NCBI GenBank assembly: GCA_963714155.1
Contig: OY970236.1
Location: 868,001-932,000, forward strand
Direction of reading: 5' to 3'
Length of the DNA stretch: 64,000 bases
From: VRUE01 sp963714155
GTDB lineage: Bacteria > Actinomycetota > Thermoleophilia > Solirubrobacterales > 70-9
Under the pieces are notes generated by a model. The model ran no database searches. It was given only the letters and a program-made list of their open reading frames with translations, and had not been told where the DNA came from. This document shows, one piece after another, positions 1 to 8,800 of the stretch; the stretch's first letter is position 1, and each line of letters opens with the position of its first letter. Position numbers and translations under genes: made by a program.

Positions 1-1187
1 TCGCCGATCTTCATGTAGCCGCGGGCAAGGGCGGAGCCGGCGCCGAGGTTGAGCGTCACGTAGGGCAGCCAGAGGGTGGCCAGGGCGACGACGCTGATCT
101 TCATCGGCAGCTCGCCGGTCCACATCACCAGGCCCAGCGTCGCCATCAGCAGCAGTCGCATCGGCGGCGCCAGGTAGGCGAAGAGGCTGGCGAGGTAGGA
201 GAGGCGCTGTAGCGGCTGAAGCTCTTTGGCGCGAAGGGGGGACTCGGGCAGAGTGAAGACGGCGAGGTTGCCGCGCGCCCAGCGGTCGCGCTGCAGCAGG
301 TAGCCGTCGAGGTCGTGCGGGGCGAGGCCCTGGACCAGGACCTCGTCGTGGTAGCGGCTCTTCCAACCGCCCCGCTGCATTCGGATCGTGGTGTGGAAGT
401 CCTCGGCGATCGTCTCGGTTGCGACGCCGCCGATCTCGAGCAGCGCCTGGCGGCGGATCAGCGCCGCCGAGCCGCACCAGTAGGCAGCGCCGTGGCGGTC
501 CTTGCCGGGGCAGACGACGCGGTAGAAGAGCGACTGCTCGTGGCGACCGACGACGTAGTGCTGGACCGAGTCGTGGTTGAAGAAGTCGTGCGGGCTCTGC
601 ACCAAGGCCATGCGCTCGTCGTCGAAGTAGCCGACCATCGCGTCGAGCGCGTCCGGCATCGGCACGTGGTCGGCGTCGAGCATCAGCACCAGCTCGCCCT
701 CCGTGCGCGAGAGCGCCGCGTTGATGTTGCCCGCCTTGGCGTGCGAGTTGTCGGGCCGGGTCAGGTAGCGGGCCCCGGCGATCTTCGCCAGCTCCTCCAT
801 CTGCGGCCGCCGCCCGTCGTCGAGCAGGTAGGTCGTGTGCGGGTAGGTGAGGGCGCGGCAGCCGGCCAAGGTCGCGGCAACCACCTCGTGCGGCTCGTCA
901 TAGGTGCAGACGTAGACATCGACCGTGCGCCCCGGCGTCGTCGCCGGGCGCACCGCGGGCGGCCGCGACCAGGAGAACCAGGCGAGGGTGCCCAGCGCCC
1001 AGAGCCCGTAGATCTCGGTAACCAGCAGCATCCCGTAGGCAACCGGGCTGGCCCCTTCGCTACTCCAGCCGATCCGCCAGGCCAGGTAGCCGACCCCCCA
1101 GAGCAGGGCGACGATCGCCAGTGACCGCAGCAGCAGTGGATGGCGGTCGAAGAACCGCCCAAGTCGGGTCTGCGCGCTGCTTTCCAC
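1..1187 (-). CDS. cellulose synthase-like glycosyltransferase (family GT2), partial
   Basis: Membrane processive beta-glycosyltransferase of the BcsA/CelA type, expected to polymerise a sugar from an activated donor and pass the chain across the membrane. Reading the minus strand from a GTG at 1187 gives two N-terminal hydrophobic segments and then a GT2 domain with DDG, the DAD metal-binding motif, AEDFHT (TED-like) and QRDRW (the Q..RW signature). Hydrophobic segments resume before the window edge, so the C-terminus lies to the left of position 1. An in-frame stop lies a few codons upstream of the GTG, and an in-frame TTG about eight codons upstream is an alternative start. No PilZ domain can be seen because the C-terminus is missing, so the product could be cellulose or another beta-glucan. 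Confidence 0.85.
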   Translation of the reverse strand, partial: MESSAQTRLGRFFDRHPLLLRSLAIVALLWGVGYLAWRIGWSSEGASPVAYGMLLVTEIYGLWALGTLAWFSWSRPPAVRPATTPGRTVDVYVCTYDEPHEVVAATLAGCRALTYPHTTYLLDDGRRPQMEELAKIAGARYLTRPDNSHAKAGNINAALSRTEGELVLMLDADHVPMPDALDAMVGYFDDERMALVQSPHDFFNHDSVQHYVVGRHEQSLFYRVVCPGKDRHGAAYWCGSAALIRRQALLEIGGVATETIAEDFHTTIRMQRGGWKSRYHDEVLVQGLAPHDLDGYLLQRDRWARGNLAVFTLPESPLRAKELQPLQRLSYLASLFAYLAPPMRLLLMATLGLVMWTGELPMKISVVALATLWLPYVTLNLGAGSALARGYMKIG

Positions 1188-1288
1188 GCGGCTGCATCGG
1201 CCCAAACTCGCCGGTTCTTGAGTTCAGAACGCCCGCCCAACGCCCCTCTAACGCGCGCGACCGTAAAATCAGCCCTTGACTGAGTCCC

Positions 1289-1375
1289 GGAGGGGTGCCG
1301 GAGTGGTTGAACGGGGCAGTCTCGAAAACTGTTGGCGTCGCAAGGCGCTCGTGGGTTCGAATCCCACCCCCTCCG
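1289..1375 (+). tRNA. tRNA-Ser(CGA)
   Basis: The 7-bp acceptor stem GGAGGGG/CCCCTCC, a long variable arm typical of class II tRNAs, and a T-arm with GTTCGAATC fold well. The anticodon loop CTCGAAA places CGA at 1323-1325, so it reads UCG. The discriminator is G at 1375 and CCA is not encoded. Confidence 0.95.
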
Positions 1376-1489
1376 CTTTCCCTGCCGTCCGTCGCTTAAC
1401 GATGGCCTAAGCTGCCGAGTCCCTGGGCACCGGCGTGTGTTTGGGAAGATGAGAAGCCTGGGAAATCGGGAACGAGAGGAAGGTATCTG

Positions 1490-1978
1490 GTGGGGAAGAA
1501 GATCTTTGCCGTATTGAGCACCGCCGTGATGACCGTTGCGATGCTGGCTACGCCCTTCGCGCAGGCGGCCGAAGTGACGCGCGAAAGCTACAAAGAAGCG
1601 GTCGAGCCGATCTGCAAGACGAACACGGAAGCCAATGAAAAGATCCTCAAGGGCGTCCGCCAGAAGGTGCAAAAAGGCGAACTGAAAGCCGCCGGAACTC
1701 AGTTCGAAAAGGCCGGCAAAGCCCTGCACAAGGCGATCATCCAGATCAAGGCCATCCCGCAGCCCACCGCCGACACAGCCAAGCTGGCCAAGTGGCTCAA
1801 ATACGTCGGCGAAGAGGAAAAGCTCTTCCTCAAAGGCGCCAAGCAGCTCAAGGAAGGCAACAAGCGGGGCGCTCAGGAAACCGTGCTTCGCTTGAACTCG
1901 AACGCCAACAAGGCCAATAACCAGGTCATTTCCTTCGAATTCAAATACTGCCGCTTCGAACCCTCGAAGTTCACCTGA
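1490..1978 (+). CDS. small secreted protein of unknown function
   Basis: A 162-residue protein starting at GTG 1490, behind a purine-rich GAGAGGAAGG at 1474-1483. Residues 1-27 form a clear signal peptide (MGKK, hydrophobic core, cleavage near AQA-AEV). The mature part is Lys/Glu/Ala-rich and predicted helical, with two cysteines, one early (EPICKT) and one near the C-terminus (KYCRF), that could pair after export. I do not recognise the family. The 3' end converges on the protease gene only 12 bases away. Confidence 0.75.
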   Translation: MGKKIFAVLSTAVMTVAMLATPFAQAAEVTRESYKEAVEPICKTNTEANEKILKGVRQKVQKGELKAAGTQFEKAGKALHKAIIQIKAIPQPTADTAKLAKWLKYVGEEEKLFLKGAKQLKEGNKRGAQETVLRLNSNANKANNQVISFEFKYCRFEPSKFT

Positions 1979-1990
1979 TCTTGGCTTAGG

Positions 1991-2884
1991 TCAGCCTGTG
2001 ACGGCGGCGGCGGGTGCGCCCGTCGCCGTTGCAGCGACCTGTTCGGCGATCCACGGGTAGATCCGGTCTATCCGCGTGAAGATGTCGGGCAGATGCGTGT
2101 CGCAATCCGCTGCGCCGAGGCTGGTGATCCCGATCTGCACCGGCGTCCCGTCTTCACGGAAAGCCAGTGCCGGCCCGCCGCTATCGCCATGGCAGGTGCC
2201 GATTGAGAAGCCCGGCGGCGTGATCGTGCAGAGCTGCGAGGAGTAGTTGAAGAAGGGGTAGTAGGCGCGGGCGTGATTGCGGCAGTAGAGCCGCGGCTGC
2301 ACGTAGGTGGCGCCGCGACGCAGGACCGGCGTTCGTTTGAGCTTCTTCAGCGGGCCGCTCAGGCCCCAGCCGGCGATCCAGGTCGGCGTATTGGCGGCGA
2401 GCAGCGCTGCGTCTTCCGGCCCGGCGAGGGCGACCGTCGGCACGGAGGTCGGGGTCGCCAGCACCAGCAGCCCGGCATCGCCGTGGACCTTGAAGCGGTT
2501 GAAGTTGGGGTAGACGATCGCCCGGCTGACCCGTGACACCTGCCGCAGGGCGGGGTCGCGGATGTCACGGCTGCCGGTGACGACGACGTACTGGCCGACC
2601 GGAGTCTTCTTGCCGGTGATGATGTCCTGCACGCAGTGCCCGGCGGTGAGGACGAGGGTGGGGGAGATCACGGTGCCGGTGCAGCTGAACCCTTCGCCTT
2701 TCTGATCGGCGGCGAGAATGAATGCGGCCCAGGGCCATTCTTCGTTGAGAGCCGTGGTGCCACCGACGATCGAGGCGCGGGCGCCGCCCGAGGCGGACGC
2801 CGGCCCGGCAAGGGCCAGGGACGTGAGCAGCACGCCGAGGACCCCGCAGGCCATCCGCCATCTGCGCACTCGAACTCGCTTCAT
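1991..2884 (-). CDS. secreted trypsin-like serine protease (S1 family)
   Basis: A 297-residue exported S1 peptidase. A positively charged N-terminus and signal peptide (to about residue 32) are followed by the mature start IVGGT. The catalytic triad is visible: His83 in TAGHC, Asp136 in HGDAGLL, and Ser235 in GDSGGP. Several cysteines could form the usual disulfides. I prefer the ATG at 2884 (MKRVRVRR), which has AGAGG five bases upstream, over the ATG nine codons earlier. The substrate is unknown. An S1A fold with Asp in the S1 pocket cannot be confirmed by eye. Confidence 0.9.
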   Translation of the reverse strand: MKRVRVRRWRMACGVLGVLLTSLALAGPASASGGARASIVGGTTALNEEWPWAAFILAADQKGEGFSCTGTVISPTLVLTAGHCVQDIITGKKTPVGQYVVVTGSRDIRDPALRQVSRVSRAIVYPNFNRFKVHGDAGLLVLATPTSVPTVALAGPEDAALLAANTPTWIAGWGLSGPLKKLKRTPVLRRGATYVQPRLYCRNHARAYYPFFNYSSQLCTITPPGFSIGTCHGDSGGPALAFREDGTPVQIGITSLGAADCDTHLPDIFTRIDRIYPWIAEQVAATATGAPAAAVTG

Positions 2885-2970
2885 CGAACCTCTATCGGCA
2901 GCATTGTCCAAATCGGTAGCCCCAAATCGTCCGCCAAGGGTCGCCCGGAACCCATTAAGATCGGGCGGCT

Positions 2971-3043
2971 GCCCAGGTAGCTCAGTTGGTAGAGCACATC
3001 CATGGTAAGGAAGGGGTCACGAGTTCGAGCCTCGTCCTGGGCT
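2971..3043 (+). tRNA. tRNA-Thr(GGT), left copy, at the left boundary of island 1
   Basis: 73 nt with acceptor stem GCCCAGG/CCTGGGC and anticodon loop ATGGTAA (GGT, Thr). It matches the copy at 31174-31246 at 71 of 73 positions. One difference puts A at position 42 opposite A28, so the anticodon stem has an A.A mismatch that the right copy lacks. CCA is not encoded. It may be the reconstituted attL of the element. Confidence 0.9.
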
Positions 3044-3116
3044 TTCCTCAAAAACGCTGCTCCCATGAGCCTTCTGGAATGACCAGAAGTCGGAGCGGGC
3101 AGCTTTCGAAGCAGAA

Positions 3117-3139
3117 TGGTTGCATTTTGGTTGCGCTGG
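3117..3139 (+). repeat. putative integrase arm-type repeat, left end
   Basis: Two GGTTGC units spaced 11 bases apart, within a 23-bp block that matches 31080-31102 at 19 positions. It lies 74 bases inside the left tRNA-Thr. The same arrangement at both ends suggests integrase arm-binding sites. Confidence 0.5.
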
Positions 3140-3246
3140 TCGCTCTTGGGGCAACCTATGATCTCCTCGGCGAGCCGCCGCCGAGGAGATCGAAGCCGTC
3201 TTGGACTTTCGGCTTTGGATCCTGCAAGGCCCGCGGGCCTGGATCT

Positions 3247-3293
3247 CTTGGTTGTGGTCCAGGCGGTCGCCGGTTCGAATCCGGTTAGCCACC
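3247..3293 (+). pseudogene. orphan 3' half of tRNA-His(GTG)
   Basis: The sequence folds as an anticodon arm (CTTGG / loop TTGTGGT / CCAGG, anticodon GTG), a short variable region, a T-arm with GGTTCGAAT, and the acceptor 3' strand TAGCCAC plus C. This is a good match to the 3' half of bacterial tRNA-His. No D-arm or 5' acceptor strand precedes it. Such halves are typical leftovers of integration at a tRNA gene. The rest of 3044-3684 shows only this fragment, the arm repeat and the inverted repeat at 3581-3612. Confidence 0.75.
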
Positions 3294-3580
3294 CTCCGGG
3301 TGGCGTCTCCTGCCCAGTCGATCCGGGGTCGGGCGCTTTGCGCCCTTGACTGGCCCTCTCGCGGCGCTGGTTGGCAGGTAGGGCAGGGGTTGCAAGCGGG
3401 CCGGTCTCTGGTCCTAAGAGAGCGACCAAAGACCGGCCAGGTCCACGCTCTACTTCAACTTAACTACCTGAACCATCGGGTAGACCTGCGGGCACGGTTT
3501 GACCGTCATCGCTTCTCACCCCCTCCCGCTCGTCAGCGCCCGGCTCTGTACCGGGGCGGGAAGGAAGAGGGTAGGAAGAT

Positions 3581-3612
3581 CCGAAACGTTCCGATTTTCC
3601 GGAACGTTTCGG
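3581..3612. promoter_or_regulatory. 13-bp perfect inverted repeat, probable operator
   Basis: CCGAAACGTTCCG and its exact inverse are separated by 6 bases. Each arm also contains the self-complementary core AACGTT. It lies about 70 bases upstream of the winged-helix gene at 3685, with a candidate -10 (TTATGC) just downstream, so it may be that regulator's own operator. Confidence 0.55.
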
Positions 3613-3684
3613 TTCACCGTCCAAGCAAAACGCTTATGCTCGGAGACAACTGAGTGACCGCAACAGACCTGACTAGGAGAGGAC

Positions 3685-4374
3685 TTGAAGCCAGGGGCGC
3701 TTAAAAAAGGCCGAAAGCCACGTAAGGCGCGAACGAAACGAGCTAGCGAGGCACCAACTTGGGCAGTCGCCAATCCGATTCGACTTGCCGCTCTAACGCT
3801 TCTTCACGAGCGAGCATTAAGCCCCAACGAAATTGCCTCTGAGGTTGGCCTGGACCCGGTAAGGGTCACCGAACAGATGCGCCTGCTCTATGACGCTGGC
3901 TGCATCGAATTCGTTGGCCGGAGTGACCCTAGGAGGAGAAATTTCTCCAAAACCGTCTACCGAGCTGTAGCTCGTTCATACGTGAATGACGAGGAGTATC
4001 GCTCGATGCCCCTCGAGGAACGAGATGATCTCAACGGTGTTGCTCTCCAATGGATTATCAGCGAGTGCATCGCGTCTCACCGAAGCGGGAAAATGAGCAG
4101 AGATGAGAATCTCTGCTTGTTGTCAGATGAACCGAACCTTGATGCGCAGGGTCGCAAGGAGCTCTCACAGCGGCTTCTCTCGACTTGGGCAGCGTCGGAT
4201 GATTGGGATGACGTGTCCGACACAGTGCAAGAGATCGCTGCCAAGGCCGCTAATCGAATGGCCATATCGGGAGAGAAAGGTTCAACTGTTGTTGTAGCTC
4301 TACTGGCCTTTGACCGCGAGCGCTCGCGGGTCGAACGGTCTGAGCCTCAAGGGAAATCTTTCGGAAAAATCTAA
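3685..4374 (+). CDS. winged helix-turn-helix regulator (ArsR-like)
   Basis: A 229-residue protein from TTG 3685 with AGGAGAGG just upstream. After a basic N-terminal tail, residues ~30-100 read as an ArsR-like winged helix: an ANPIRLAALTLLHE helix, a recognition region around NEIASEVGLDPVRVTEQMRLL, and a wing ending at TVYRA. The C-terminal ~120 residues are helical and acidic and could hold a ligand or dimer domain. No metal-binding cysteine motif is seen. It is the first gene inside island 1 and probably regulates it, perhaps through the inverted repeat at 3581-3612. Confidence 0.75.
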   Translation: MKPGALKKGRKPRKARTKRASEAPTWAVANPIRLAALTLLHERALSPNEIASEVGLDPVRVTEQMRLLYDAGCIEFVGRSDPRRRNFSKTVYRAVARSYVNDEEYRSMPLEERDDLNGVALQWIISECIASHRSGKMSRDENLCLLSDEPNLDAQGRKELSQRLLSTWAASDDWDDVSDTVQEIAAKAANRMAISGEKGSTVVVALLAFDRERSRVERSEPQGKSFGKI

Positions 4375-4607
4375 ACGTTACGCAAACTCAGGTTTGCGTG
4401 ATCTATACCGATCTGAAACCTTTCACCACTCAAGAACAGAACTGCACTCCGTAAGTGTCGTCAGTTGCCGGAAGGTTCTGTTTTTGAAGGTTCAGTGCCC
4501 CGGACGGCACAGGGCAAGGACGGTCCCTTCCACTGGAAATCCGAGTCGGTTCGTCCGGGGCACAAAAATCACATGCGCTTACACAACACTTCCACTCAGC
4601 AGCGACG

Positions 4608-4640
4608 CGCCGCCGCCTGTCTCCCGCACGGGCGGCGGCG
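4608..4640 (+). promoter_or_regulatory. GC-rich hairpin abutting a start codon
   Basis: Ten perfect base pairs (CGCCGCCGCC with GGCGGCGGCG) around a 13-base loop, ending one base before ATG 4642. No T-run follows, so it is not a classic terminator. It could block translation or end transcripts arriving from upstream. Otherwise 4375-4641 holds no recognisable gene. Confidence 0.4.
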
Positions 4641-4641
4641 T

Positions 4642-4929
4642 ATGCCTGCGCTCCCTCTCCCTTTGCTAGATGGGGACTATGAGGCGCAAAACGACGGAGC
4701 CGGGAGCCTTAGACAGGGGGGCGCCCGGCCCGTCGTTAGCGAGACAAAGCAGGCAATTGTCGCCGTTATGCGGGAGCTTGGCCGCCCGGTCACGTCCAGC
4801 GAACTTCAGAAGATTTGGGCAGAGCACAAGGCTCTTGAGATTTTCGAGTACCACCTTGTGACGCTTGTTAAGGCGAAGGTCGCGGAGGTGGTCGACGGCC
4901 GCGAACTTCATTTCAGGCTTACGGGCTAG
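4642..4929 (+). CDS. small winged-helix-like protein
   Basis: A 95-residue reading frame whose second half looks like a DNA-binding winged helix (ETKQAIVAVMRELGRPVTSSELQKIW, then a strand pair ending GRELHFRLTG). The first ~25 residues look less protein-like, and the start is uncertain: ATG 4642 follows a hairpin directly and has no clear ribosome site, and the frame stays open further upstream. It is probably a regulatory cargo gene of island 1, given the adjacent ArsR-like gene. Confidence 0.5.
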   Translation: MPALPLPLLDGDYEAQNDGAGSLRQGGARPVVSETKQAIVAVMRELGRPVTSSELQKIWAEHKALEIFEYHLVTLVKAKVAEVVDGRELHFRLTG

Positions 4930-5038
4930 AGCAAAGGCCAAGTCACTTAAGGGGTGCCGTTAGCGCTTGCGGAACCCAAGCGCACCGAGCTGCAGGGCTC
5001 GGGTAGGGATCAATTCAAACGAAGGGAGAGCGTTCTAG

Positions 5039-5887
5039 ATGGAGGCGAAGACCGAACGTGACGAGTGCAACCACTTAGCGGATTCACACTCATGGAAGGC
5101 TGGACTCAGACGTCATGTCGATCGGATGGCTGCCACCGTAGGAATGGTCGGAGTCCTCGTTCTCCTATGTGTTTTCGCCGTGCCCGCCGTGGCCGATCAG
5201 GACAGTCAATCGCCGAGCGGGCCTGATCTAGCTGCCGGAGCCGAAGAAGCCGCCGAGCCTCGGAGTCTGGTCGACACGGAAGCGGCCGAAGAGATGCAAC
5301 TCCGCAATCTTGACCGCGAGGGCGCCAGTGAGCTGGTCGAAAGTGTCTTTGGTCCTGTGCTCGAAAGTGCTGTCGGTCACTTCGACGATCTCCAAGTCGA
5401 CCACTTCCTTGCCGACAACGTTGCTGTGCTCACTCCGAATCAACCAGAAGCAACGTCCTCTAACGAGTCCGAAGACGACGCTTCCGAAGGCGCGAGCCCC
5501 ATACTTGTGGATTCGACGCTTCCCTTGCGCACGGAAAACGCCTCAGGGCAAGTTCAGCCGGTCGACCTCGGACTCGAACATCACCAAGGGGAGCTGCAGG
5601 CAGCGAACCCGCTGGTCGACGTAGCTATTCCTAACGAACTAGGCGAGGAAATCGAACTCCCTGAATTGGGAATTTCTATTGGTGTGGATGGTGCACCCGA
5701 AGAAGTCTCCCCATCCATTGTCGGTGAGAGCATCGCGCTCTATCCCAATGTCTTCGAGGACACCGACTTCGCGGTGACGCCTACCCCGACTGGCGTAGAG
5801 ATGCTCACTCATCTTAGGAGCGCTAGCTCCGACAACGCAGACCTATACGCTCAACTTGCCCCACGGAGCAGAACTTCGCCTGCTTGA
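5039..5887 (+). CDS. N-terminal part of a frameshifted large secreted NHL-repeat protein
   Basis: This frame begins at ATG 5039 (GGGAG upstream) with a basic stretch and one strong hydrophobic segment ending VPAVADQ, so it is an exported or signal-anchored protein. An acidic Ser/Glu-rich region follows. Near the end it reads TDFAVTPTPTGVEMLTHLRSASS and then drifts into nonsense. At the same spot the next frame reads PTTQTYTLNLPHGAELRLL, which continues the protein naturally into the frame of 5856-11282. A single-base change around 5820-5835 therefore splits one gene. The two parts should be read together as one ~2,080-residue protein. Confidence 0.7.
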   Translation: MEAKTERDECNHLADSHSWKAGLRRHVDRMAATVGMVGVLVLLCVFAVPAVADQDSQSPSGPDLAAGAEEAAEPRSLVDTEAAEEMQLRNLDREGASELVESVFGPVLESAVGHFDDLQVDHFLADNVAVLTPNQPEATSSNESEDDASEGASPILVDSTLPLRTENASGQVQPVDLGLEHHQGELQAANPLVDVAIPNELGEEIELPELGISIGVDGAPEEVSPSIVGESIALYPNVFEDTDFAVTPTPTGVEMLTHLRSASSDNADLYAQLAPRSRTSPA

Positions 5888-8800
5888 CAAAGGCCATGGG
5901 GGGGCAGAAATTGCAGTCGGCGAGGAAACGCTTGTTCATATTCCGCCACCGATGGCCATTGATGCCGCTGGCGCGTCCGTGAAAGCCGTACTGGGGGTTT
6001 CAGCTGAAAGCACTTTGACGGTCAGCGTGGAGCCTGCTAAAGACGCCACCTATCCAATCTTGGTCGATCCGCTCTTCCAGTCCTACGAATGGAAGACAAA
6101 AAACTCCACCACAGGCATCAACTTCAACCCTGAAGAAGAAGAGTGGCGGCAGGACGAGCGTAACAAAATGCCCATGAATGTGCCGGGTCCTCTTGAATGG
6201 TATCTGCACAATAAAGTTCCAACTGCCAACTATCCAATCCAGGCAGACTGGCGCGGGTTGTATGTACATGGACATGGGGAACTTCGAGCCGGTGACCATT
6301 TCGCGTATATGTACGCCGTTCCGCGCTACTACTCAGATCAGAAAGCATACGGGACCAAGCCGGATAGCTATATCTCCCGTATGGATCTCTCGAATGTCGT
6401 CTGGCTCGCCAATAGCAACGGCATGTCTCCCTATGTGACCATGGGGCTGTACGACCCAAACAACGGCTATGTGAGCTACTACAAACATGAGGGACTAAAA
6501 GGCCACAGCGTCACCGACATGGGGTTCACCTATCCGTTCGAAAACAAATCAGCGAACACGAGCGTCAAGACGGCCTCTGTTGGATTCGATTCCTACGAAC
6601 CGGTGTTCGGCATTAATGCACTTTTCGTTGGCACAGCCTCCATTCAACTCACTGAGCCAACCGGAAATCTTCCCGGGCTAACGACCAAAAATACGGCTCC
6701 TTGGGTTTACAATACTCCTACCCCGGTCGAATTTACGGCGAGCGACTCTGGGCTTGGCGTGTACTCGGTCACCGCGACGGCGGAGAAAACCTCGGAAGTA
6801 TTCTGGAAAGCCAGCTACGGCTGCACTGGGGTTCCAGGTAGTGCTTGCCCCCGCACTTGGAAATCCACTGACGTTGGCCATTCGGGGCCAATCTATAAAC
6901 CAGCTTCCTTGCCAGAGGGGGAAAGCTTTCTCAAAGTCGTCGCCGAAGATCCACTCGGTCAAAAATCGGTAGTCGCCTACACCCCAGTCAAGGTTGACCG
7001 CACTAAGCCATCCCTAGCCTTGAGCGGCACGATCACCGAACAAGGCAACCTGGGGGTTTCGCGTCCAATATACGAGCTCGCGATCAATGCCACGGATGGC
7101 ATAGTGGCAGCACCTCAATCCGGAGTGGTGAAAACCACCATCGAAATCGACGGCAAAGTCGTCAACGAAAGCGCTCCGGGCTGTAGCACGCAGAACTGCT
7201 CGGTCTCGAGAAACTGGACGCTCGACGCCGGCCAGTATTCCAGCGGCACACATCTCTTGAAAGTCGTGGCGACCGATGCGGTCGGTATTACGACAACGAA
7301 AACCCAAAGTTTCAAATTGCAGCCAACCGCGCCGCCGCAAGTCGAACTAGCTGGGTCGGCCACCCAGCAGGCGACCCTCGGTACGAGCCGGCCTCGTTAC
7401 GTACTGAAAACCAATGCTTCGACTGAGTCAGGCTTCAACGGAACGCCAGTCACGCCTGCGACCTTCATAACCTCCTTCGGAGGCACGGGCACAGGCAAAG
7501 GGCAATTCAACGTTGCTAATGGCAATGCTGTCGATTCCAAAGGAAGCCTCTGGGTGGTCGACTGGGAAGGCGGCCGTGTCGAGCAGTTCAACGCCAAAGG
7601 TGAATATGTGAGCCAGTTCGGGGAACCGGGGTCGAATCCCGGCCAGCTCAACCTGCCGTTGGGCCTGGCAATCGACGCGGCTGGAAACTTTTGGGTTACC
7701 AGCGGCGACGGGCGCATCCAGGAGTTCAGCCCAGCGGGCAAATTCATCAAACAGTTCGGCAAATCGGGCAGCACGGATGGAGCATTCAAAAACCCATTGG
7801 ACATTGCGATCGACTCCAAAGGCAATCTCTGGATCTTGGAGAACACACGCGTTCAGGTGCTCGATCAGGAAGGTAAATTCCTGTTCAAATTTGGGACCCA
7901 AGGGAAAGAAAACGGCCAGCTCTCGTCCGCGAGCGGGATCGCCATCGCTCCGGACGGGAGTGTCTGGGTGGCCGACACCAACAACAACCGGCTTCAAAAG
8001 TTCGACGCCGCAGGTAAATTCCTCGCCGCTTACGGGGAAGAAGGCATTGGTAACGGCAACCTCTCGGGACCTGATGGAATCGACATAGACCAGGCTGGCA
8101 ATGTCTATGTCGCTGACGGCGTGAACAGGCGGGTCCAGGTGTTCAACGCTGCCGGCCAATACCTCACGCAGTTCGGGTCAATTGGTACTGGCCCGGGACA
8201 GTTTGTATTCCCGAGCTACCTGTCGATAGATCCCTCGGGCAATATCTGGATCGATTCGGGCTCCAACAAGATCCAGCGCTGGCGCAGCCCGGTAGCGCCT
8301 CCAACCTTCTCTTTCTCGTTCGGCTCGAAAGGCTCTGGTGCCGGGCAGTTCACCACTCCATCCAGCGTCGCTACCGACAGCGCAGGGAACCTCTGGGTGG
8401 TCGATCGGGCCAACGCTCGGATCGAGAAGTTCAATGCCGATGGCCAATTCCTGAGCCAGTTTGGCGCCAAAGGCTCGGGAGCGGGCGAGCTTTCGAGCCC
8501 CTACGGAATCGCGATCGACCCAAATGCCAATGTCTGGGTCACTGACACCACGAACACGCGCGTGGTCGAGTTCAACAGCAAAGGCGAATTCCTGGCTACC
8601 TTCGGCACTAACGTCAACAAAACCAAGGTCGAAGCTGGCGGCACCCAAGCGGAAAAGAACCTCTGCACGGCTGCCTCTAAAAACGTCTGTCAGGCGGGCA
8701 CGGCGGGCAGTCTCGAAGGCCAGATGAGACAGCCGACCGGAATCACTACGTCGCCCGGTGGCAACCTTTTCGTTGTCGAGAAATTCAATGGTCGGGTGGA

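Noticed and set aside
315..1124. 269-codon plus-strand frame at the left edge
   Set aside because: Antisense to the glycosyltransferase, whose catalytic motifs are clear on the minus strand.
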